A DNA stretch of 64,000 nucleotides from Paraburkholderia youngii (GCF_013366925.1 NZ_JAALDK010000001.1:1867089-1931088), one strand, 5' to 3'. Positions 44,865-54,600 are shown, counted from the first letter of the stretch. Notes: generated by a model from the sequence alone, not told the origin. Translations and numbers: made by a program.

Positions 44865-45644
44865 TCACTGGTCAGCCGATTTCCCGATGCTGCCAAACAT
44901 CCTTGCTGCCACGATCCCGAGCTCGTAAAGGAGCACGAGTGGGCCGGCAAGGAGCAACTGCGATACGACATCGGGCGGTGTCACGACTGCGGCGACGACG
45001 AACGCGCCGACGATTATGTAAGGACGAATCTGCTCCAATTTGGCGATATCCACGAGCGCACTGCGGACCAGCACGACGATGACGACCGGCACCTCGAAAG
45101 CCACGCCGAACGCGATGAACAAGCGAACGGTAAAGCGCAGGTAATGGTCGATGTCCGTCATCATCTGAGCGCCGAGCGGCGCGTTATAGTGCGCCATCAG
45201 ATGAAGGATCGCGGGAGATACGAGGAAATATGAAAAGGCCATCCCGGCGAGAAACAGTACATAGCTGCAGACCACGAGCGGCGCGATGAGCTTCCTTTCA
45301 TGCCTGTAGAGGCCCGGCGCCGCAAACGACCACAACTCGTGCAACACGACCGGCAACGCGACGACGAATGCCACCATCATCGTGACTTTCATCGGCACAA
45401 AGAACGAGCCCGTCACGTCCGTGACGATGAGCTTGCCGTTTTGTGGCAGGTTGTCGGCCAGAGGCCGCACCACGAGGCGGAAGATCTCCGGCGCCCAGTA
45501 GACGAGTCCCACGAAAGCCCCGAGGACCGCTGCGGCTGCTCTCATCAAACGCCGGCGCAGCTCCACGATATGGGTCATATACGGCTGGTCGGTTTGGACG
45601 GCTTTCTCATCGGCTCCGTACGGGAGTTTTCGTGTACTGCTCAT
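44865..45644 (-). CDS. tatC: Tat translocase subunit TatC
   Basis: The 259-residue protein has six predicted membrane helices and the TatC signature: THIVELRRRLMRAAAAVLGA at the N-terminus, LWSFAAPGLYRHERK in the first cytoplasmic loop, and later FVVAAVVTPPDVVSQLLLA. TatC recognises the twin-arginine signal peptide. It is the third gene of a tatA-tatB-tatC set, and a response regulator follows. The main Tat operon of Burkholderiaceae lies with hisI genes; this set has no such neighbours, so it is probably an accessory copy. Confidence 0.93.
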   Translation of the reverse strand: MSSTRKLPYGADEKAVQTDQPYMTHIVELRRRLMRAAAAVLGAFVGLVYWAPEIFRLVVRPLADNLPQNGKLIVTDVTGSFFVPMKVTMMVAFVVALPVVLHELWSFAAPGLYRHERKLIAPLVVCSYVLFLAGMAFSYFLVSPAILHLMAHYNAPLGAQMMTDIDHYLRFTVRLFIAFGVAFEVPVVIVVLVRSALVDIAKLEQIRPYIIVGAFVVAAVVTPPDVVSQLLLAGPLVLLYELGIVAARMFGSIGKSADQ

Positions 45645-45672
45645 CGTGTGTCACCTTTTGCGTTTCCCGCTG

Positions 45673-46185
45673 TCACCGGGCGATTCCCATCAGGATGCGG
45701 TTCCTTCTTCTGGCGGCCGCATGGCGTAGCGGACGCGGCTGCGCAGCACCGATGTGTCGGCGGTTCCGGCGCGGAGGGTGCCCATCGCCTGCGCCTGTCG
45801 TAGGTGCATTCGCACGCCATGATTCCGTTGCACGACGTGATAGCCGCGCGCGCCTAACCGCTTGATCGTGCTCGGGTAGAGCGGCCATCGGGGTCTCTGA
45901 CGTGTCCGCGTCCAGCAAAGTCACGGCGTTGCGCGCGAGCGACCCACCTCGGTCCGCGAGCGCGGCGAATTCCTGTACGCCCGACTCGATCTGCGATTTC
46001 ATTGCGCGCAGTTGCCCGAGCTCGAGATCCTCGGTGACCTGCGACCTGAGATCGTCGAGGTATCGCCGCGAACGCCCAATGAGGACACCCAACGCGCGCG
46101 CAGCAAGCGGCAGGCGTTCGGGCCCAAGCACGACGACTGCGACCGCCGCGATCAACAGCAATTTCGAAAAATCTACGTCTAACAT
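45673..46185 (-). CDS. tatB: Tat translocase subunit TatB
   Basis: The 170-residue protein starts MLDVDFSKLLLIAAVAVVV with LGPERLP, the conserved N-terminal membrane helix and hinge of TatB. An amphipathic helix (ARALGVLIGRSRRYLDDLRS) and a coiled acidic stretch follow. The last 70 residues are Arg-rich and poorly conserved, as is common in TatB. It sits between tatA and tatC with short gaps and acts with TatC as the receptor for folded substrates. Confidence 0.9.
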   Translation of the reverse strand: MLDVDFSKLLLIAAVAVVVLGPERLPLAARALGVLIGRSRRYLDDLRSQVTEDLELGQLRAMKSQIESGVQEFAALADRGGSLARNAVTLLDADTSETPMAALPEHDQAVRRARLSRRATESWRANAPTTGAGDGHPPRRNRRHIGAAQPRPLRHAAARRRNRILMGIAR

Positions 46186-46236
46186 CGACTGCTCTCCAAA
46201 ATGGTGAAACGGCGGGCAACGAAGCGTCGCCGAAGA

Positions 46237-46437
46237 TCAATGGCCGAGTCCGCCGCGCTCACCTGAGAGCTCCGCGTCTGCGCTTCGCGAAAGTGACTCG
46301 GCTTCTTTGACTCCATCCTTGAAGCCCTTCACCGCAAAGCCAACGTCGGAGCCGATATTTCGCAACTTCGCCGTTCCAAAGACCAGAGAAACGATGACCA
46401 AAACAATCAACCAATGCCAGATACTCAGCGATCCCAT
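46237..46437 (-). CDS. tatA: Tat translocase subunit TatA
   Basis: The 66-residue protein reads [20 protein letters not shown] then [20 protein letters not shown], a typical TatA membrane helix, hinge and amphipathic helix. Relatives usually have FGTKKLRN; here Ala replaces one Lys. TatA forms the pore during transport of folded proteins. It is the first of the three tat genes, 70 bases after the YoaK-like gene on the same strand. Confidence 0.93.
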   Translation of the reverse strand: MGSLSIWHWLIVLVIVSLVFGTAKLRNIGSDVGFAVKGFKDGVKEAESLSRSADAELSGERGGLGH

Positions 46438-46507
46438 GACAATGCTCCTTAAAAATGCGGTCGTTGTGGCGAACCGGAAATTGGGCTGGTAGCCCGTATA
46501 TGTAACG

Positions 46508-47182
46508 TCAAGCTTCTTGCCTGCAATTGCGGGTTTTCAGCGCGACAAGGCAAATCAGTGCGATGAACGCGAGGGACGAAGGGCCGAGCAACGCGACATC
46601 GTGAAACCGTTGCGTCGCGACGGCACCCGCCGTAGCACCGCAGGCGAAGCAGAAACATATTGTTGCGAGCACAGCTGCGCTGCGTATTCCCGCGAAATCG
46701 CGCCGCGGTATCGTCGATCGAAAGAAACCTTGCAAGGTCCTCAGCAAGTTCCCTGTCGTCATCACCGACGAGTAAGGCTGTGTGCCGGAATGCGTGAAAA
46801 TGGTCGTCTGCAAAGCGGCAACGAATGAGATTCCCGGTATCAGCAATAGCTGCGGCATGCCGACTATTGCGGCGGCGAAGAGGAACACAGCTTCGAGCAG
46901 CAGCGCAACGATGGCTGAAAGCGACTCGTCTCGTGAAGCAGCCAGACGCAACAGGTGCGCGCCAAACACCCCAACAGCAAATCCGCCAAGGGGCACTAGA
47001 TGCGCAAGTGCTGCGCCGCGGTTTTCGGCGGCGAGACTGACCGCCGTCACCACGATGTTTCCCGTCATCGAATTCGCAAATATGCGGCCGTGACCGACAA
47101 ATGTGAACGCATCGAGAAATCCGCCGCACAACGTGAGCAGTATCGCGATTGCCGGATGCGCTTTCACTGATTCCATCTTCAT
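46508..47182 (-). CDS. DUF1275 (YoaK-like) membrane protein
   Basis: The 224-residue protein has about six membrane helices and the YoaK pattern: [37 protein letters not shown], and [20 protein letters not shown]. These conserved polar motifs lie at helix ends. The family has no proven transport substrate; membership is by pattern. It lies between the Tat-exported fumarase gene and tatA, in the same orientation. It may share a transcript with both. Confidence 0.9.
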   Translation of the reverse strand: MKMESVKAHPAIAILLTLCGGFLDAFTFVGHGRIFANSMTGNIVVTAVSLAAENRGAALAHLVPLGGFAVGVFGAHLLRLAASRDESLSAIVALLLEAVFLFAAAIVGMPQLLLIPGISFVAALQTTIFTHSGTQPYSSVMTTGNLLRTLQGFFRSTIPRRDFAGIRSAAVLATICFCFACGATAGAVATQRFHDVALLGPSSLAFIALICLVALKTRNCRQEA

Positions 47183-47262
47183 TTCCTGACGGCGGAAGCC
47201 CGAGCATCATCCAGTCCGAGTCGGGCTCCCGCTGGTGAACGACATCGCTGATACGCCGCGCT

Positions 47263-48774
47263 CTATTTGTGCGCAACGTAAGCCGCCACCATCTTGCGCG
47301 GATCGACGATCCGGTCAAAGTCCGCTTCGCTAACGTAATTTAGCTTGAGTGCCGCTTCCTTCAGCGTGAGGTCATTGTCGTACGCGTAGTGCGCGATCTT
47401 CGAAGCCTTGTCGTAACCGATAACCGGCGACAGCGCAGTGACGAGCATCAACGAGCGGTCCACGTACTCCTTGATCTTCTTCAGATTCGGCTTTGTGCCT
47501 TCCACGAGGAACTTGCGAAAGTTCCTGCTGGAGTCCGTCATGATCGTGATCGAGTGCGTGATGTCGAAAATGATCAGCGGTTTGTACACGTTCATTTCCA
47601 GGTATCCGCTTGCGCCGCCGATTCCCGTGGAAACGTCGCTGCCCATCACATGCGCGGCCACCATCGCGAGCGCCTCCGCCTGCGTGGGGTTGACCTTGCC
47701 GGGCATGATCGACGAGCCGGGCTCGTTTTCCGGAATGATCAGTTCTGCGAAGCCGGCACGAGGCCCGCACGACATCAACCGGATGTCGTTAGCGATCTTG
47801 TAAAGCGAAACCGCCAGCGTGCGCATTGTGCCCGACAGGTGAATCAGCGCATCGTGAGCGCCCTGCACGGTGAACTTGTTCGGAGCGGTCACGAACGGCA
47901 GGTTCGTGAGGCGCGCAATCTCCGCTGCGACAGCGGGCGCGAATTGCGGCGTGGTATTCAGGCCGGTGCCTACAGCAGTCCCCCCCAAGGCAAGGCGATA
48001 GGTACCCTTCAGCGCATCGTCGAGCCGTTCGAGGTTGTCGGTCAGCATGCCCTCGTAGCCGGACCACTCCTGACCGAGCGTGATCGGCGTTGCGTCCTGC
48101 ATGTGCGTGCGACCGATTTTGACGATGTCCATCCATTCGTTCGCCTTCGCGCCGATGGAATCCCGCAGGTTCGCTACGGCGGGCATCAGGCGGCGCTTCA
48201 CGTTGATCGCCGCGGCCATGTACATGGCGGTCGGAAAAGAGTCATTGGACGACTGAGACATGTTCACGTGATCGTTCGGATGAACCGGCGTATGACTGCC
48301 GAGCGGCGTGCCCGCGATCTGGCAACAGCGGTTGGAGATCACCTCGTTCACGTTCATGTTGAACTGCGTGCCGCTGCCGGTCATCCATACGTGCAGCGGG
48401 AACATGTCGGCGTGCTGGCCGTCGATGATTTCGTCGCAGACCTTGACGATCAGGTCGTGCTGCTGGTCAGTGAGCCGCTTCTCCGAGTAATTGACGTTGG
48501 CCGCTGCCTTCTTCAGGATCGCATAGGTGGTGACCATCTCCCTAGGCATCAGATCGGGGCCAATGCTGAAGTGCTCAAGGGAGCGTTGGGTTTGCGCACC
48601 CCACAGTTTGTCGGCAGGCACATTGACGATGCCCATACTGTCAGTTTCCTGGCGGAAACCCGCCACCGACGCGGATGCCGATGCACCCGCACCAGCCGAT
48701 TGTGCAAACGCTCTTGTGCCGGCAAGCGCCACCGAGGCAAGAAGGGTGGATTGCATCATTTCCCTGCGATTCAT
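47263..48774 (-). CDS. fumC: class II fumarase with Tat signal peptide
   Basis: AAAGGA six bases before ATG supports the start. The 503-residue protein begins [19 protein letters not shown] and AFAQSAG, a twin-arginine signal with AxA cleavage, about 40 residues longer than normal FumC. The enzyme is complete: [48 protein letters not shown] and the class signature [13 protein letters not shown]. It interconverts fumarate and malate, or acts on a related acid, in the periplasm if the signal is used. FumC is normally cytoplasmic, so an exported form is unusual. A full tat operon follows on the same strand. Confidence 0.93.
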   Translation of the reverse strand: MNRREMMQSTLLASVALAGTRAFAQSAGAGASASASVAGFRQETDSMGIVNVPADKLWGAQTQRSLEHFSIGPDLMPREMVTTYAILKKAAANVNYSEKRLTDQQHDLIVKVCDEIIDGQHADMFPLHVWMTGSGTQFNMNVNEVISNRCCQIAGTPLGSHTPVHPNDHVNMSQSSNDSFPTAMYMAAAINVKRRLMPAVANLRDSIGAKANEWMDIVKIGRTHMQDATPITLGQEWSGYEGMLTDNLERLDDALKGTYRLALGGTAVGTGLNTTPQFAPAVAAEIARLTNLPFVTAPNKFTVQGAHDALIHLSGTMRTLAVSLYKIANDIRLMSCGPRAGFAELIIPENEPGSSIMPGKVNPTQAEALAMVAAHVMGSDVSTGIGGASGYLEMNVYKPLIIFDITHSITIMTDSSRNFRKFLVEGTKPNLKKIKEYVDRSLMLVTALSPVIGYDKASKIAHYAYDNDLTLKEAALKLNYVSEADFDRIVDPRKMVAAYVAHK

Positions 48775-49176
48775 CTGCGTTCCTTTAACTATCCAATTGC
48801 GACGCCCTATCCGGCCCGTCGAAAAACTAAACGCCGCTTGACTGCAACGGCACCCGAGTCGGGCGGGCGTCGTTTCCGATTCTCGACAGCCCTGCCCAAT
48901 GACTGGTATTTGACCGGCGAGCGGTGATCCGCACATTTCAGATTCGAGCCTTGAGATTGCAACTGAAACGTATTGAGCAGCGCCGGTTTCAGCTGTAACA
49001 AAAGGCGCGATTGGCTGAAACAGAGACATAACGGGCTCGAACAATAATTTCATCCACCCGATCCTCTTGTTGCAACGTTGAAAAGGAAGGGTAACTGGCC
49101 GGTCCTATTCAAAATTTACTGATTACGAACAGCTTTGTTCGTAGCAGGACGAAATGAAACCTTGGAGGTAGCTATC

Positions 49177-49458
49177 ATGAAGCCCCTGATTCAAACCGTT
49201 GTGGTCGCAGCCGCCCTTGCGGCTCCCGTTGCAGTGTTCGCCCAGGCGAACCAGCCCGTTACCCGTGCGCAGGTGCGAGCCGAATTGATCCAGATTGAAA
49301 AGGCTGGCTACAATCCGGCTCGAGGCGACGATCCCTATTACCCAACAGATATCGAGGCTGCTGAAGTTAAGGTGGCTGCGCAGCACGCGGCGACGGGTGT
49401 CGGCGGTGCGGCGAGTGGGTCATCGGACGCGGGTCATCCGTTCGTCAAGGCCGACTAG
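49177..49458 (+). CDS. DUF4148 secreted small protein, copy 2
   Basis: GGAGG lies before the ATG. The 93-residue protein has a signal peptide (MKPLIQTVVVAAALAAPVAV, FAQ cleavage) and the DUF4148 core VTRAQVRAELIQIEKAGYNP followed by YYPTDIEAAEVKVAAQH. It is closer to the family norm than the copy at 39958. The gene is monocistronic. Such genes are numerous in Burkholderia genomes and often respond to stress, but their role is unknown. Confidence 0.9.
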   Translation: MKPLIQTVVVAAALAAPVAVFAQANQPVTRAQVRAELIQIEKAGYNPARGDDPYYPTDIEAAEVKVAAQHAATGVGGAASGSSDAGHPFVKAD

Positions 49459-49552
49459 AACGCGACGTTCAAATTACCCTGATACGCTCGCGCTTGAGTG
49501 GCGGGTGGTATTGGCCGCCTACCGCTCGGCGATCTTGCTTACTTGCACTTAT

Positions 49553-49603
49553 AAGAACTGGCCCACCATTCCGGTCGACAAGATGGTGGGCCAGTTCTTT
49601 TCC
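49553..49603 (+). terminator. 17-base inverted repeat with T-rich tail
   Basis: AAGAACTGGCCCACCAT at 49553-49569 is perfectly complementary to the stretch at 49583-49599, followed by TTTT. It can work as a terminator for the DUF4148 gene 95 bases upstream, but its length also suits an IS end. Confidence 0.5.
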
Positions 49604-49712
49604 ATACCCCAGCCACCCGATTGATGATGGTAACGCACAGACGCTCATAGTCGTCACGCCGTAAGCGACGCGCCTAGAAGGCACTTTCGGCCAGATCCGG
49701 AATCCTGGTGGG

Positions 49713-50237
49713 ATGACAAAACGCAGGCCCTACCCAACGGATGTATCGGATGAACAATGGCACTTCGCTGCTCCTTATGTGACCTTGATGAGCAAAGACG
49801 CACCGCAGCGCCGCTACGGACTGCGCGATATGTCCAACGCGCTGCGCTGGATCGTGCGCGCGGGTGCGCTGTGGCGTTTGTTGCACAATGACTTTCCACC
49901 GTGGGGAATGGGCTACCAGCAGACGCAGCGCTGGATCCATGCGGGCTGTTTCGAGGCCATGGCGAATGACCCACGTTCGATCATCCGGATCGCGCAGGAC
50001 CGCCGCGGTCAAGCCAGCGCGGTCATTCTCGATGGGCGTACCCTGCAGTCGACCTGCGAGAGCGAGCCTCGTGCCGGTTACGACGGCTACAAACGCAAAC
50101 GCGGCAGCAAAGTCCACATGGCGGCCGACACGTTGGGGCAACTGCTTGCTGTGCACGTAACGCCGGCCAACGAACAGGAGCGCGCACTGAGCGTTGGGTG
50201 GATTTCGGAGTGGACCAGCCATTCACGTGACGACTGA
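49713..50237 (+). pseudogene. IS5-family transposase, 3' truncated
   Basis: The frame starts MTKRRPYPTDVSDEQWHFAA and contains YGLRDMSNALRWIVRAGALW, the DDE Asp in SAVILDGRTLQSTCES and KVHMAADTLGQLLAVHVTPA, typical of the IS5 family. After NEQERA the text changes to SVGWISEWTSHSRDD, which is encoded by a dispersed repeat also found at 60366. The second half with the remaining catalytic residues is missing, so the copy is dead. Confidence 0.85.
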
Positions 50238-50268
50238 GTCGCCTTTGCGACCGGCAGAAAGTGGCCGG
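50196..50268. repeat. dispersed repeat, copy A
   Basis: It is about 80% identical to 60366-60438 over roughly 70 bases, sharing GTGGACCAGCC, GTGACGACTG and GGCAGAAAGTGGCCG. It begins exactly where the IS5 transposase loses homology. Confidence 0.7.
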
Positions 50269-50405
50269 TTGCCGAAGTTCATGGTCGGGCGCGGCGCGCC
50301 CCAGCGAATTTTCGGCACCTGACCCTCTTCGGCCCTTCGATTCGCCTCGCAGCGGTCGTTTAGAAACCAACTACGTTAAATCTCTGCGACGCATCGCCTT
50401 CCCCA

Positions 50406-51944
50406 CTATTCGGCGCGATCGAAATGCCCGTAATCGGTCGTGAAGGCATTCGGAACCTTGCTGCCGTCAAAGCCGGTGGCGTGTGGATCGCCTCCCTTGA
50501 AAGCAAACGTGAGGAGGCCCGGCGGTATATCGGGATTCTCAAACGTGATCAGGAACGAGTCAGCGGACCAATGCGTCAACCTCCCTGGAAAATCATGGGC
50601 GCCGATTTTCACTGCAAGGGTTTCGCCGTTGCGTATCACGGCAAGCGACCCATACAGCGGACTGACAAAGAGGCCCGTGAAAGCGTCAAGGTCGCGCGCG
50701 AGCGGCTTGGCATCGGCCGGAGGTTTGGGCACATCGAGAAGCGCAAACCAGCCTTTTTGCTCTTCGTGAATCTGCCTTTGCAAGTCCTGCCCTGACGGCG
50801 CGAGCACGCGCTCGAGAAACTCCGCACGGACGGCCTCCGGAAATACCGTCACCTGCTTGTTGGCAAAGATTGCGATGCCAAGGCGACGCTCCGGAATCAG
50901 CGTGACGATGGTGCGCATGCCATTCAGCGCGCCATTTTTCTCGATTACGCGCCAGCGAAGGAAGTGATAGCTCTCGCAGCCCAGCCCGGACGAGTCATTG
51001 GGATCGTTCAGCGGACCACCAACGCCTTGCACCATGCTCGCCGCGAAGATTTCCGTCACGGTTTCCTTGCTCAGAATCGGCTTGCCGTCGAATGTGCCTT
51101 GCCCGAGCAACATCGTCATCCAGCGTCCGATGTCGCGGCCTGTCGAAACTATGGCGCCCGCACCGCTGAATTTGTCGACGTTCTCGTAGGGCATGATCGA
51201 GCCGTCGATGTTATGAGCCGTGGCGCGATTATCGTCCTTGAAAAGTTCCGCCTGTACCGGACCACTTCGCGTCATGCCTAGCGGCACGAGCATCATGTTC
51301 GACAGCAATTGTGGGGGGCTCATCCCGGCAACCCGCGATGCGCTGTACTGCCCGAGAAAGATGCCGTAGTTCGAATAGGCCCATCGCGACCGGAAGCTAT
51401 GGTCGAATTGCTGGAAGCGCGCGCGGTGCAGCAGTTCGTCAGGGCCGTAGTCGAGTTGGGGAAGCAGGTCGTCTGTGTAGGCCGGCAGCCCGGTACGATG
51501 TGCGAAGAAATCGCGCAATGTGACGTTCTGCGTGGCGTAAGGCTCCGCGAGTACGGTGTCACGCGAAAAAGTCCTGACAGGTGCGTCCCAGGAAACCACG
51601 CCCCGATCGACGAGTGCTCCGACCGACGTCGCGGCGATGAACTTGCTCATGGACGCGAGCTGAAATCGTGTATCCCCGTCGACCGGCGCCGTTTCGCCAC
51701 GACGACGCACGCCGTACCCCTTCAGGAACTCAGTGCCCTCGTCGCTCGCCACGACGACAACCGCCCCAGGTACCCCATAGTCCTCAAGCGTCTTCTGTAT
51801 GAACTGGTCGAACGTAACCCCGTTCACTTCGCGTGCAAGGGGACCCTCAGCGTGAGCGGGCTGCAGCGGCGCCAGCGTCGACGCCAGGAGCAGCAGCATC
51901 GCGAACCAGCGCGATCGGATTACCGTTGACGCGGTCATCACCAT
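50406..51944 (-). CDS. serine hydrolase, class C beta-lactamase family
   Basis: The 512-residue protein has a signal peptide (RSRWFAMLLLLASTLAPLQP, then AHAEG). The catalytic domain has SMSK in FQLASMSKFIAATSVG as the Ser-x-x-Lys motif and YSN in WAYSNYGIFLG as the second motif. The third motif is EKNGALNGM where AmpC has KTG or HxG, so it is probably an esterase or D-aminopeptidase rather than a drug-resistance enzyme. The last 120 residues form a lipocalin-like extension (GLFVSPLYGSLAVIRNGETL) common in this group. It would act in the periplasm. It stands alone. Confidence 0.9.
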   Translation of the reverse strand: MVMTASTVIRSRWFAMLLLLASTLAPLQPAHAEGPLAREVNGVTFDQFIQKTLEDYGVPGAVVVVASDEGTEFLKGYGVRRRGETAPVDGDTRFQLASMSKFIAATSVGALVDRGVVSWDAPVRTFSRDTVLAEPYATQNVTLRDFFAHRTGLPAYTDDLLPQLDYGPDELLHRARFQQFDHSFRSRWAYSNYGIFLGQYSASRVAGMSPPQLLSNMMLVPLGMTRSGPVQAELFKDDNRATAHNIDGSIMPYENVDKFSGAGAIVSTGRDIGRWMTMLLGQGTFDGKPILSKETVTEIFAASMVQGVGGPLNDPNDSSGLGCESYHFLRWRVIEKNGALNGMRTIVTLIPERRLGIAIFANKQVTVFPEAVRAEFLERVLAPSGQDLQRQIHEEQKGWFALLDVPKPPADAKPLARDLDAFTGLFVSPLYGSLAVIRNGETLAVKIGAHDFPGRLTHWSADSFLITFENPDIPPGLLTFAFKGGDPHATGFDGSKVPNAFTTDYGHFDRAE

Positions 51945-52346
51945 CTCCCGAGTCGACTGCGCTCTTCCTTATGTTAGCGGAACCTTTCGTCGCGTTAGGA
52001 TACCGCGGCGTTCAGGTTGAAATTAATTTAGGAATCGGCGGACGTCGAAAAAGTTAGGGTATTCCGCGATTCAGCAGCGCCGATCAAGCGCAACACCGAT
52101 CACCCATGATCCGACGAGACGCGCCGTACAGGACGCTGCCAGTCTCGAGAAGAGCAAAAATTCAGTTCGCTGCATCTGCTCGCGCTCATAAAAGCGCGAC
52201 GAAGAGGCGTTCGACATTTGGTCTATGGCCGGGAGGAAGGCGCGATCCTCGTCGCTTGTTTAGTTCACGCGGTCACGTCAATGAAGACGGAGCCGTTGCG
52301 TTTGTCGACGACCTGGTGGGTGAGGCCGACAGTCGGCTCCTGGCCG
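51945..52346. other. intergenic stretch, no gene seen
   Basis: No recognisable gene. Its right end holds the left end of the inverted-repeat element. Confidence 0.45.
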
Positions 52347-52484
52347 AGGCCGTGTGAAAACGCAGGCTAAACGCGGAGTTCGGGAAAGACGACCCTCCAG
52401 ATCGCGCTGTGTTGGCTTGGCGGTGCGTTGAGAAGGGTAAAGCGACACTCGAAAACCGAGTACTTTTACGTTTTCACACGGCCT
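52347..52484. mobile_element. 138-bp inverted-repeat (MITE-like) element
   Basis: AGGCCGTGTGAAAACG at 52347-52362 is exactly inverted at 52469-52484. The 106 bases between carry no gene. The size and perfect ends fit a miniature or internally deleted transposon of an unknown parent. No clear target duplication is visible, and the right end touches the end of the group II intron. Confidence 0.6.
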
Positions 52485-52485
52485 T

Positions 52486-54560
52486 AGGTGAGTAGCCCGC
52501 GGGAATCGCACCCGCAGGCCCTCTCAGAACCGGACGTGAATCTCTCAATTCATCCGGCTCCTATTGCCCACCGTTCTGCGCCAGAATCCAGTGAGCAAAC
52601 AGACCCGGCCGCTGATGTCTTATCTTGACCACCAGTTCCCGTGCCCGAGTCACTTTATCCTTTAGGCGCTTGTATTTCCTGCGCACCCACCGCACCGGGT
52701 ACTGATCCAACGAATCGAACACCGCGTACAGCGCCGAACGATAGAAGCGGCCATAATATTGCAGCCACCCTTTGAGCACAGGGTTGATCTCCTGCGCCAG
52801 GTCCGGCAATTCCACGGTGTGTCGGCAATGCAGTCGCCATCGACGCACTGTCTGGCGAATGGCTTTGGCAGCTTTTCGGCTGATCGCGGGCAGGAAGCTC
52901 ACGAACACCGTACCGGTGCGCGATCTTGCGAAGCGCGGTCGGAAGCAGAAGCCCAGGAAGTCAAACTGATGAACGCTAAAGCGCTCCCTCCGATTGTCAT
53001 CGCGACAGTAGACGACTTTCGTCTTCTGCGGATGCAAGGCAAGTGAGAACTGCGCCATCCGCTGCTCCAAGGCTGCCTTAAGCGCCTCTGCCTCCGCCAT
53101 GGTGCGACAGTGGCAAACTACATCATCGGCATAACGTTCGAACGGCACGCCCGGATAGGTGCGGCGCATCCATTCGTCGAACACGTAGTGCAGAAACAAA
53201 TTGGCCAACAACGGACTGATGACTCCGCCTTGCGGTGTGCCAGCGTCCCGCGGCTGCGTAGTGCCGTCTGCCAGACTGACCGGAGCCCGAAGCCACCGCT
53301 CAATGTACAGAAGCGTCACCCTGCACTTCGTGTGATGCCGTATCGCCTTCATCAGCAAGGCGTGATCGATGGAATCGAAGAACCCCTTGATGTCGAGATC
53401 AAGCACCCAGTCGTATTGCCAACAACGCACACGCGCCATGGCCACTGCCTGATGTGCCGACCGGCCCGGCCGGTAGCCGTAAGAGTCGGGATGGAAGCGC
53501 GGTTCCAGTTGTGGCTCAAGACGCTGTTTGACCACCATCTGAGCCACCCGGTCCGCGACGGTCGGTCTCCCCAACGGTCGCACACCGCCACCTGCCTTCG
53601 GAATCTCCACACGTCTAACCGGTGGAGGTTGATAACTTCCCGAGGCCAGTCGATTCCAGAGTTTATAAAGGTTGTCAGCCAACCTCGAATCGAACTCCTC
53701 GATCGTCTGCCGATCGACTCCAGCAGCGCCCCGGTTGGCCTTGACCTTCTTGTAGGCCTCCCACACTTCACGCTTGGAAATATCAAACGGTTTGGCATGC
53801 CGAGACAGATCCTCCCGTTGCCGGTTGTCTGCCTCGTCTTGCCGGGCAACGTCGCCCCTTCGGTCCAGCCCCATTACAGGGCCTTCCTCCCTACTACGGA
53901 CGACTCCGCCCCTGTGCCGCGCATCGGTACTCAGGCTCTTGCAGGGGCTGCCTGCTTGAGCTTCTCCCTTCGCATCGCGACGACAGGTTCCTGCGTTCCT
54001 CATTGAAGCCTGCGCTGGCGTCACGCCACCTTCATGCCGGACGCCAGACAGCCCGTCAACAGGCTCCGTCTGCCCTTGTCCCGGGGCATCCGTACCCCCC
54101 GGTTTTGGCGTCATCATGGGGTTTCGACACGTCATCAGTGGTTCACTCGCATTCGTCTCACCAGCACTCATCTGACAGAATTTCTCTCTGCCTTTTTCTC
54201 AACGCTTACCACGCGGACTCTTTACCCGCGCAGCTTGAGGTGATTTGAAGCCAACTCCTGCAAGCCGACTTCGAGGGGTCCGCCCTCATCTTCAACAAAG
54301 CATTGCTCACGCAACCGCTGCGCTTGCATTCGTAGCACACTATGGACACCGCCCGGTTTGCCAAGTCGATCTTGATGTGATGCCGTAACGAGGTATCGGC
54401 TGCGGTCTTATATCCGGCTTTACGCAGGCCGAAGCCGCGAGCCCTGATGGAATGCGCCAGGAGTGTCCTCATCTCGGCCGCGTGCTTCAGGCACAAGGCT
54501 GTGTTCAGGTTTGCACTCCTGCGGTCCGACCTGTTTTGCCATCACGGAGAATCAACCATA
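52486..54560 (-). mobile_element. group II intron (5' end not resolved)
   Basis: On the minus strand, directly after the maturase stop, lie domain V at 52527-52560 (GAGCCGGATGAA, loop, then ACGTCCGGTTC, with the AGC triad) and a domain VI hairpin with GCGGGTGCGATTCCCGCGGG, ending in GCTACTCAC near 52486. The upstream RNA domains must extend above 54171, probably to about 54500, but I could not fix the 5' end. Confidence 0.7.
52561..54171 (-). CDS. ltrA: group II intron reverse transcriptase/maturase
   Basis: The protein has an RT domain: FDISKREVWEAYKKVKANRG, then DLDIKGFFDSIDHALLMKAI, QGGVISPLLANLFLHYVFDE and the catalytic YADD in FERYADDVVCHC. A maturase domain X follows: LAQEINPVLKGWLQYYGRFY and RWVRRKYKRLKDK. 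No HNH endonuclease is present. The usual motif RPLGIPT reads RPLGRPT, a possible damaging change. The N-terminal 130 residues up to MGLDRRGD are low-complexity, so a later start is likely. The stop codon abuts intron domain V. Confidence 0.9.
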   Translation of the reverse strand: MSAGETNASEPLMTCRNPMMTPKPGGTDAPGQGQTEPVDGLSGVRHEGGVTPAQASMRNAGTCRRDAKGEAQAGSPCKSLSTDARHRGGVVRSREEGPVMGLDRRGDVARQDEADNRQREDLSRHAKPFDISKREVWEAYKKVKANRGAAGVDRQTIEEFDSRLADNLYKLWNRLASGSYQPPPVRRVEIPKAGGGVRPLGRPTVADRVAQMVVKQRLEPQLEPRFHPDSYGYRPGRSAHQAVAMARVRCWQYDWVLDLDIKGFFDSIDHALLMKAIRHHTKCRVTLLYIERWLRAPVSLADGTTQPRDAGTPQGGVISPLLANLFLHYVFDEWMRRTYPGVPFERYADDVVCHCRTMAEAEALKAALEQRMAQFSLALHPQKTKVVYCRDDNRRERFSVHQFDFLGFCFRPRFARSRTGTVFVSFLPAISRKAAKAIRQTVRRWRLHCRHTVELPDLAQEINPVLKGWLQYYGRFYRSALYAVFDSLDQYPVRWVRRKYKRLKDKVTRARELVVKIRHQRPGLFAHWILAQNGGQ

Positions 54561-54600
54561 GCAACCTACTGGTTCATCAAGGTCTCAAAGTCTCATACGG
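54561..54600. other. junction between intron and IS110 copy 2
   Basis: No feature resolved; the intron 5' end or the IS end may lie here. Confidence 0.3.

Noticed and set aside
47389..48927. A 512-codon open frame on the plus strand opposite fumC
   Set aside because: It is antisense to a clear fumarase, has no family pattern and reflects G+C-rich third positions.
50406..51944. Calling the class C family protein a drug-resistance beta-lactamase
   Set aside because: The third active-site motif is not the AmpC KTG and the protein has a long lipocalin-like tail, which fits esterases or peptidases.
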